From assembly GCA_023454395.1 (NCBI GenBank), contig JAEYFY010000395.1, positions 1 to 7,781 of the forward strand: a stretch of 7,781 bases of DNA, written 5' to 3'. Shown here piece by piece: positions 1 to 5,000 of this stretch. The position numbers and the translations under genes are program-made. How positions within the stretch are numbered: position 1 is the stretch's first letter; every line of letters starts with the position of its first letter. The DNA is from Pseudomonadota bacterium. GTDB taxonomy: Bacteria > Pseudomonadota > Gammaproteobacteria > Enterobacterales > Enterobacteriaceae. The notes beneath the pieces were generated by a model. The model had not been told where the DNA came from. It made no database searches and was given only the letters and a program-made list of their open reading frames with translations.

Positions 1-70
1 TGGCAGATGCGGTAAAACTGCTAGATAACAGCGCGAATGATAAAGTTAGAAGCGATAAATTAAATTTCAC
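1..70 (-). CDS. 5' end of an exported protein, cut by the window edge
   Basis: The first 23 codons of a gene run off the left edge. Reading begins at a GTG (68-70) and gives a textbook type I signal peptide: MKFN, a hydrophobic core LSLLTLSFALLSSSF, then T-A-S-A as a plausible signal peptidase I site. No lipobox cysteine is seen; the next codon begins with A, so it is not Cys. A good Shine-Dalgarno GGAG lies 7 bases upstream, and the start overlaps the permease stop by 11 bases, as expected for a translationally coupled operon member. The mature protein is not in the window, so its function cannot be read. By analogy with TagR next to TagST and PpkA, a periplasmic formylglycine-generating-enzyme-like (SUMF1-type) protein is one possibility; this is a guess. 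The opposite strand is also open here but lacks such signals. Confidence 0.72.
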   Translation of the reverse strand, partial: MKFNLSLLTLSFALLSSSFTASA

Positions 71-1295
71 GTAAGCTCTCCGCAGGTTCAATCGAAACGG
101 CACGTAATGCGCCAATACTTGCCACTACTAAAGCCACAAGTAAGGCACTGCACATGGCAATCAATAAATCCCAAAATGTTAACTGACAGACAAAGGATTG
201 TTCAGGTAAATGTGTGCCTAATAATGTGGTAAATAAGGTACTACCGATACCATAAAGCCCCAGAGCTAAAATAAAGGCAACACCGGTTAATAGCAGCGCT
301 TGCAACACAATATATAAAGAGACTGCAAATTGACGAAAACCCAACAGGCGCAGTACTGCCATGTCTTTACGTTTTCGGTCAATATTGGCAAGAAATGCGC
401 CAATTAATGAGGCAATACAGCCTAATAGTGATACCCAAGCAATAACGGAAAAAATAACGTTAAGGACGTAGCTGATTGCTTTTACCGAATCTATTTGGCT
501 TTTTTGTGTCATCACATCAATGTGTTGTTGTCTAAACCAATCATCGAGTGGTGCGATGGCATCTAAATTTGTTGCATACAGGCGAGCTTTGGCAAACTGG
601 GTTCTTGGTTTCGCTTCTGTGCCTTGTGTTACGCCAAAAAGAGGCGCTTGATAACCATCTCGGTAATCTTCCATTGCCACTAAAACATCAAGAGAAACAA
701 AAGCGGCTGCCCGTGAAAATTTGCTATCACTGATAATGGCACCGACAGTAAAGGTGCGTTTGGCGCGTTCATTGACGCCATTAAGCTTACGGCTGATAAA
801 TAAGCGCACACTATCGCCTACATTAGCCTGTAGTTTTTGTGCTGCATTGGCAGAGAGCGCCAAGGTGTCTGCATTTTGAGGAATAGCGACACCCTCTAAT
901 AAAGGATCGTTTTCTGCTGTTGGGATCACTTCAGCATTATCAATAAAATGTTGTCCATCAATCACAATATCGGCTTGTGTGTTTAAGCTACGTGTTAATG
1001 GGATAACAAAACGTACCTCTTCTTTGTGTGCAATATCATTAAACCAACTTTGTGGGTAATTACCATTGCCTAACATACGTATTTCAAGGTTACGAGGATC
1101 ATTGAGTAGTTGGTTGTGAAGCTGCGTCACAATGCCGTTTTTTAATCCAAATAGCAGTAACAGTGGCGCAATCACTGAGACTAAAGAGAACACAATACAG
1201 AGTGCGACTTTGCGATCATAAATTAAGTCACGCCAAGCAAGTGAACTGAGTAAACTAAGGCGATTAGGATTGGCGCTATTGTTTGATAAAGACAC
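60..1295 (-). CDS. ABC transporter permease, FtsX/LolC/MacB type
   Basis: Inner-membrane subunit of a type VII (mechanotransmission) ABC transporter, 411 residues from the chosen start. Topology is the family standard: TM1 at about residues 30-52, a large periplasmic domain (about 53-275, MacB periplasmic-core-like), then TM2 (276-304), TM3 (324-351) and TM4 (374-398). A charged loop DRKRKDMAVLRLLGFR (about 305-320) after TM2 matches the FtsX-family motif that contacts the ATPase. The C-terminus IEPAESLREI is the usual family ending. I start it at GTG 1295 because AGGGGGG lies 5 bases upstream; ATGs at 1319 and 1337 are in frame but lack a ribosome site and would deepen the overlap with the ATPase gene. 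It overlaps that gene by 20 bases and surely partners its product. Such transporters extract lipoproteins, export peptides or transmit force. TagS of the T6SS TagQRST module has the same architecture and is my favoured functional parallel, but LolC/E or MacB-like roles are not excluded. Confidence 0.9.
   Translation of the reverse strand: MSLSNNSANPNRLSLLSSLAWRDLIYDRKVALCIVFSLVSVIAPLLLLFGLKNGIVTQLHNQLLNDPRNLEIRMLGNGNYPQSWFNDIAHKEEVRFVIPLTRSLNTQADIVIDGQHFIDNAEVIPTAENDPLLEGVAIPQNADTLALSANAAQKLQANVGDSVRLFISRKLNGVNERAKRTFTVGAIISDSKFSRAAAFVSLDVLVAMEDYRDGYQAPLFGVTQGTEAKPRTQFAKARLYATNLDAIAPLDDWFRQQHIDVMTQKSQIDSVKAISYVLNVIFSVIAWVSLLGCIASLIGAFLANIDRKRKDMAVLRLLGFRQFAVSLYIVLQALLLTGVAFILALGLYGIGSTLFTTLLGTHLPEQSFVCQLTFWDLLIAMCSALLVALVVASIGALRAVSIEPAESLREI
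78..81 (-). promoter_or_regulatory. Ribosome binding site of the left-edge exported gene
   Basis: On the minus strand the sequence reads GGAG, then 7 bases, then GTG (70-68). It lies inside the last codons of the permease gene. It decides the start of the truncated exported gene, because that start is GTG and the gene would otherwise be missed. Confidence 0.65.
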
Positions 1296-1968
1296 TACCG
1301 CCCCCCTGTAGTTGTGCATGATAGTGACTAAATTCAAAACGCTCGACTAAAGACCAATCGTGACTAACAACCAGCGCAGAGATATCGAGTTGTTTTACCA
1401 TCTCTACAATCAATGCATACAGCGCTTGTGCATTATGAGGATCGAGAGCGGCCGTTGGCTCATCGGCAAGTAATAAAGCTGGCTCATGGGCGATTGCGCG
1501 AATAAACGCAGCGCGTTGACGTTCACCAATGGAGAGCTGACGAGGAAGGCGATTAAGTAAAGGGCGTAATTGCAGATGATCAATTGCGTGATCAAGCCAA
1601 GCAGAGTGCGGTGTTAACCCTAGCATCCTACGTGGCAATTGAATATTTTGCATAACAGTTAAAAAGGGAAGTAACCCGCCACTTTGCAGCATAAAACCTA
1701 ATTTTTCAGCACGCAATGATGCGAGTGGCGTTTGTTCATTACTTAACACCGCTTGCGTGATAATTAAATTATCACCGAGTTGAAAATGGGTTAATTCATC
1801 GGGACGTAAAATCAGCCCGATCATTTCCAACAAGGTGCTTTTACCGCAACCGCTTAAGCCCGTTAGCGCGCCGATTTCCCCTTTCTCAAGGGTCAATGAA
1901 GGAAGCGCAACACGAAAACCGTGTTGCGCATCACCACGCGTAATTGCCATGCCTTCAATCTGGATCAT
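1276..1968 (-). CDS. ABC transporter ATP-binding protein, LolD/MacB/TagT-like
   Basis: Cytosolic ATPase of 230 residues that powers the permease encoded directly after it. All nucleotide-binding elements are visible: Walker A GLSGCGKST (37-45), Q-loop Gln95 in FMLQSGGLL, signature LSIGERQR (145-152), Walker B LLLADEP (165-171), D-loop ALD (174-176) and the switch histidine in VVSHD (His203). Length fits a stand-alone LolD/FtsE-class subunit rather than a fused MacB. The signature is slightly unusual: canonical LSGGQ has become LSIGE, keeping Ser146 and Gly148. The open frame extends upstream to 2040, but ATG 1968 is chosen because its A is the last base of the vWA stop codon (TAATG), a typical coupled junction, and residue 1 onward fits the start of the ABC fold. 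No strong Shine-Dalgarno precedes it, so translation probably depends on re-initiation after the vWA gene. The substrate cannot be told from sequence; TagT is the suggested functional parallel. Confidence 0.93.
   Translation of the reverse strand: MIQIEGMAITRGDAQHGFRVALPSLTLEKGEIGALTGLSGCGKSTLLEMIGLILRPDELTHFQLGDNLIITQAVLSNEQTPLASLRAEKLGFMLQSGGLLPFLTVMQNIQLPRRMLGLTPHSAWLDHAIDHLQLRPLLNRLPRQLSIGERQRAAFIRAIAHEPALLLADEPTAALDPHNAQALYALIVEMVKQLDISALVVSHDWSLVERFEFSHYHAQLQGGGSVFIKQ
1301..1307 (-). promoter_or_regulatory. Ribosome binding site of the permease gene
   Basis: The minus strand reads AGGGGGG, then 5 bases (CGGTA), then GTG at 1295. The G-run also encodes a Gly-Gly stretch near the C-terminus of the ATPase. 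This site makes GTG 1295 a better start than the upstream in-frame ATGs at 1319 and 1337. Confidence 0.6.
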
Positions 1969-3971
1969 TAAGGCAGGTTTTCCAGTGGTACAGGATAAAC
2001 GTGATCGCGAGGATCGCTTTGTGGTGCAAGGGATATCCAACGATCAACATCTTCGTTATAGCGTTGATAATATTGCAACTTCGTATTGAGTCGGCGGATA
2101 AACTTCTCTTGCTCTAGACCATCCCAGCTTTTCCATGTCTCTTCATCTACCCCTAAGACTTCACTTAAGTAAGGGAGGTTTTCGACATATTCACCGAGCA
2201 AGCCCATTTCGCCTAATTTGGTCGCTGAACCTTGCTTGATTTGATTTGGATCGTTACCCATTGTGGCGGCAATGGAGCGTAAATCCGCAAACATATTATC
2301 TGGAGAGATCAAACCTTCATTAGCGGCATTAACGATTTTTTTCATGACATCGCTTAAATCACTCAACTCACTTTTAGTCAGTAACACCTGCACTTCTGTG
2401 GTTGGAATATTTTGCTGCAATAAATCGCGGTCACTTATCCATGCTTTAAACACAGGAGGCGCTTTTGTACCTTGTTTTTCACCTAAATAGGCTAAACGCA
2501 TGGCATAGCCTAAGTCGTGTGCGTCGTTAAGTAAGGTATCTGTCTCTTTGTTTTTGCTATAAGCAGGATCGGCATTTACTGCGCTACCCACAGCCGCTTC
2601 GCCACGATAAGCCGTTTGAATTTGAGTGGTTACAGCAGTTGCTAGGCTATCGACCATCCGACCAAAGCTATTGATATCCCCTGAATTAATTGGGTAATAA
2701 AGCGATTTGTGTAAGAAAGGATTGAGCGTTAGTGCTTCATATTGCGCTTGTGCAGAAGCGTGATTTTTTGCACCTGATGGTGTTTTTAAATGCAGTGTAT
2801 AAAGTGCAACACCGCGATAGGCGGCTTCTTGGCGAATTTGCTCAGCGTCGAGTTTAGTGGATGAAAGAGGATCATCGCCCGTTAATGCGCCTGCATCGGT
2901 GATTAAAATAACGTAACGCGCACCAAAGCGTGTCCAATCAACATCATCAAGGGCTTGCATTACACCCGCATAAGCATCTTCATCAAAACGACTACTTGAG
3001 ACTTTAGCTTGGCGTAATTCTTTAACTTTATTCAGAAAATCAGGGCCATCTTTTACATCATTGGGATTTACAAACATTTTGCTGTCGTATTCCAATGCAG
3101 GTACGGCTTTGATATTAGAGCGAAACGCCACCAAACCAAATTTAACCTTATCCAACATATTGTCTTTTTCGACTTGGGCGTAAACCTTTTGAATCGCTTC
3201 TTTGGTTCTATCAATGTAAGGGTCCATTGATATTGTTGAGTCGATAACAAACACTACTGCGGCAGAAAAACCTTGCATCATATTGTCAGCATCTTTGCTG
3301 TTAGGTGTTGCTGGTTTTGTACTGTTTGCTGTGGCATTCGCATTCTGTGCGTCTTTGCTGTCTTTGGTTTGTGAAGAGACAGAAGCCACATTGAGCACTC
3401 GCACTTTATAACCCGCATCAGTAAAGACTTCATCAGAGCCTAATACAGGCAGTAGATAAAAATTACTTTTCTGATCAATCATATAATCAGGCTCTTTTGC
3501 TAAAACAGCCGGATTCACTTTTTGGTTTTTGATATCGGCTAAAAAGGGCTGGTACTGTTTTTCAGGAGTAGGGCTTTCAAGTAAGCTTTCAACCGTTTGC
3601 TTATCTTTGAAAAACAGCATTGGGTTACGACCCGCAGGGTTAGTAAATGCGAGTGTTAGCTGCATTTTCCACTCTGATGTACAACTTGCATTCATCCAAC
3701 CGCTAATATGACCTAAGCTATCAGGGCCAACTTGTAGCCACTCATTAGCGCCTTGTTTTTGGCGTTGATAAACATAAAAACGGCTAAATGCGGGTTGCTC
3801 TTTGCCTTTTGCGCCAACAGTGTCAGCAACTTGGCAACCTGGATAAGTTAATACACGTTGATAGAGGGTCTTTTTACCCTCTTGTAATAGCGGCTTTTTC
3901 TCTTCAGCATTTGCTGTCGCTGTTAGCATTAAACCGCTGAGAATAAGAGTAAGCCAATGAGACTTTTTCAT
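1968..3971 (-). CDS. Periplasmic vWA-domain protein, PpkA C-terminal-region-like, without kinase
   Basis: Secreted protein of 667 residues. Residues 1-22 form a signal peptide (MKK, hydrophobic core, cleavage after A-N-A), so it acts in the periplasm. Region about 35-105 has a small beta-rich, SH3-like look (WLQV...DSLGHISGWM) and carries the only two cysteines, Cys46 and Cys97, a possible disulfide. A charged low-complexity linker (about 200-232) leads to a vWA domain (about 237-450). Its metal site is readable: Asp244, Thr246 and Ser248 in DSTIS (a DxTxS form of DxSxS), an acidic loop FDEDAYAG (329-336) and Asp359 in ILITDAG. Residues about 475-650 are mostly helical. From family knowledge, the vWA plus helical tail resembles the periplasmic part of PpkA, the T6SS threonine kinase, but no kinase domain or transmembrane anchor is present, so 'protein kinase' would be a wrong label. 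It probably binds a partner through a metal-bridged contact, perhaps the neighbouring transporter. The start is set by a good ribosome site 7 bases upstream. Confidence 0.92.
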   Translation of the reverse strand: MKKSHWLTLILSGLMLTATANAEEKKPLLQEGKKTLYQRVLTYPGCQVADTVGAKGKEQPAFSRFYVYQRQKQGANEWLQVGPDSLGHISGWMNASCTSEWKMQLTLAFTNPAGRNPMLFFKDKQTVESLLESPTPEKQYQPFLADIKNQKVNPAVLAKEPDYMIDQKSNFYLLPVLGSDEVFTDAGYKVRVLNVASVSSQTKDSKDAQNANATANSTKPATPNSKDADNMMQGFSAAVVFVIDSTISMDPYIDRTKEAIQKVYAQVEKDNMLDKVKFGLVAFRSNIKAVPALEYDSKMFVNPNDVKDGPDFLNKVKELRQAKVSSSRFDEDAYAGVMQALDDVDWTRFGARYVILITDAGALTGDDPLSSTKLDAEQIRQEAAYRGVALYTLHLKTPSGAKNHASAQAQYEALTLNPFLHKSLYYPINSGDINSFGRMVDSLATAVTTQIQTAYRGEAAVGSAVNADPAYSKNKETDTLLNDAHDLGYAMRLAYLGEKQGTKAPPVFKAWISDRDLLQQNIPTTEVQVLLTKSELSDLSDVMKKIVNAANEGLISPDNMFADLRSIAATMGNDPNQIKQGSATKLGEMGLLGEYVENLPYLSEVLGVDEETWKSWDGLEQEKFIRRLNTKLQYYQRYNEDVDRWISLAPQSDPRDHVYPVPLENLP

Positions 3972-3978
3972 GCGACTT

Positions 3979-3982
3979 TCCT
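3979..3982 (-). promoter_or_regulatory. Ribosome binding site of the vWA gene
   Basis: The minus strand reads TAGGAAAG, with AGGA 7 bases before ATG 3971. The first three bases of this string are the TAG stop of the preceding gene, so termination and re-initiation happen at the same spot. Confidence 0.65.
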
Positions 3983-4997
3983 ATTTTTTCAAAGCTTCAA
4001 GACGCGCTTTGGCGTCACTGTTTTGTGAGTCATGATTTAGAACCGCTTCGTACCAATAAATGGCGGTTTCTTTGTCTGCACTAAAGCAGCCTTGTGCTGA
4101 TGCGGTTTCTGGATCGTATTCACGAGCGTAATTCAGTGCGATATCAACATCACCTGATTGGGCTTTATAAGCATATAAACGCTGAGCAACATCACATTGA
4201 TTGTTCTGTTTTGCTTGTTCAATCGTTGCAAGGATAGTTTTGCTATCTGGTTGGCTCTGTATGCAATTTTGCACAAAGGCTAATGCAGTACCCGATTTCA
4301 TGTTTTCAACGCTGCATACACTTGGAGTGGCGGGTTCAGGTGTTGGTTGTGGTGCCGGCTCGCCTGCAGGATTGCCTCTTAGTAAAAAGAACCATGTTAA
4401 GACACCCGCTAAAATTAAGATCAAAATAATAGCTAAAATTAAGCCAATTTTTGATTTTTTCGGCGCGGGTGGTGTTGGTCGCTGTGGCGGTTCATCTACT
4501 TTGATTGCAGGGATAATCGGCTCAGGCTCTTCAGCATCAGTTTTGATAGGTTCGGGTTCTGGCTCTGGTGGTGTTTCTTCAACAATAGGTGCAGGCGGAA
4601 CAGGCTGATTATCTAATGTCGCCGTTGATTTTAATGCTTCACTTTGACCTTGTGCTTGTGAGGCTAATACGCCATCACGAATACGTAATCGCCCGATATC
4701 TTGTGTTTCATTATCGTCTTTTAACGTAAATTGATACGCCATTTGTAAGTTGCTAACAAGGGGATCAACCAACGTTTTATCAAGAACGATTTGATAACCG
4801 TCATCAGCATCTTCCAATGAAAGCTGGTGGAAAAAGGCATTACCTACCCATTCCCCTTTATCATTTAAGAAATAGCGATCTTGGTTACGCTGGATGCTTA
4901 AATAAACAGGGGAAGCGTCACCTTCCCAATTACGAATACTTAATACCGCAAAGCCAGGACGAGCAGGTTGTACGGGTTTTAATTCTGGATTAAACAC
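3981..4997 (-). CDS. Single-pass inner-membrane protein with Pro-rich linkers and TPR/Sel1-like periplasmic end
   Basis: 338 residues; I do not recognise a named family. Residues 1-112 look like a beta-rich cytoplasmic domain (WEGDASPVYLSI, LRIRDG) with no cysteine. Residues 132-180 are a Pro/Glu linker with PEPEPEP. KKSK (180-183) precedes one transmembrane helix (184-206), giving N-in, C-out topology. A second short Pro-rich linker (209-226) leads to a periplasmic domain (227-338) with all four cysteines (228, 245, 268, 304) and helices of TPR or Sel1 style (CDVAQRLYAYKAQSGD, ETAIYWYEAVLNH). It sits between the SrfC GTPase gene and the periplasmic vWA gene, so a role linking cytosolic Srf proteins to the periplasmic parts is likely but inferred. 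The start is GTG: the srfC stop codon is in the same frame two codons upstream, no ATG occurs before codon 86, and TGGAG lies 9 bases upstream. TonB-like linkers are seen, but no TonB C-terminal motif, so I do not call it TonB. Confidence 0.85.
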   Translation of the reverse strand: MFNPELKPVQPARPGFAVLSIRNWEGDASPVYLSIQRNQDRYFLNDKGEWVGNAFFHQLSLEDADDGYQIVLDKTLVDPLVSNLQMAYQFTLKDDNETQDIGRLRIRDGVLASQAQGQSEALKSTATLDNQPVPPAPIVEETPPEPEPEPIKTDAEEPEPIIPAIKVDEPPQRPTPPAPKKSKIGLILAIILILILAGVLTWFFLLRGNPAGEPAPQPTPEPATPSVCSVENMKSGTALAFVQNCIQSQPDSKTILATIEQAKQNNQCDVAQRLYAYKAQSGDVDIALNYAREYDPETASAQGCFSADKETAIYWYEAVLNHDSQNSDAKARLEALKK

Positions 4998-5000
4998 GAA

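Noticed and set aside
3..74. Open plus-strand frame from the left edge to TAA at 72-74, which could be the tail of a convergent gene
   Set aside because: The opposite strand in the same place has a ribosome site, a GTG start and a clear signal peptide in line with the operon, so the plus-strand opening is best explained as its shadow. A convergent gene cannot be fully excluded without more sequence.
1296..1337. 14 extra N-terminal codons for the permease from ATG 1337
   Set aside because: There is no ribosome site before 1337 or 1319, whereas GTG 1295 has AGGGGGG at good spacing.
1969..2040. 24 extra N-terminal codons for the ABC ATPase from ATG 2040
   Set aside because: This extension lies within the vWA gene, is not ABC-like and bypasses the TAATG junction at 1968.
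4357..4500. GC-rich and T-rich stretches that might form an internal terminator or hairpin
   Set aside because: They code for the Pro-rich linkers and the transmembrane helix within an intact gene; I see no strong stem followed by a T-run in the transcribed direction.
4201..4608. 135-codon plus-strand frame rich in Gly and Ser
   Set aside because: It is the antisense of the Pro/Glu-rich linker, transmembrane and periplasmic segments of the membrane protein gene; the GSGSG pattern mirrors the PEPEP repeats. There is no independent coding signal.
3981..4997. TonB-like protein, suggested by the Pro/Glu linker and single N-terminal-type membrane anchor
   Set aside because: The main Pro/Glu linker is on the cytoplasmic side, the helix is central, and the C-terminus looks like helical repeats with cysteines, not a TonB domain.
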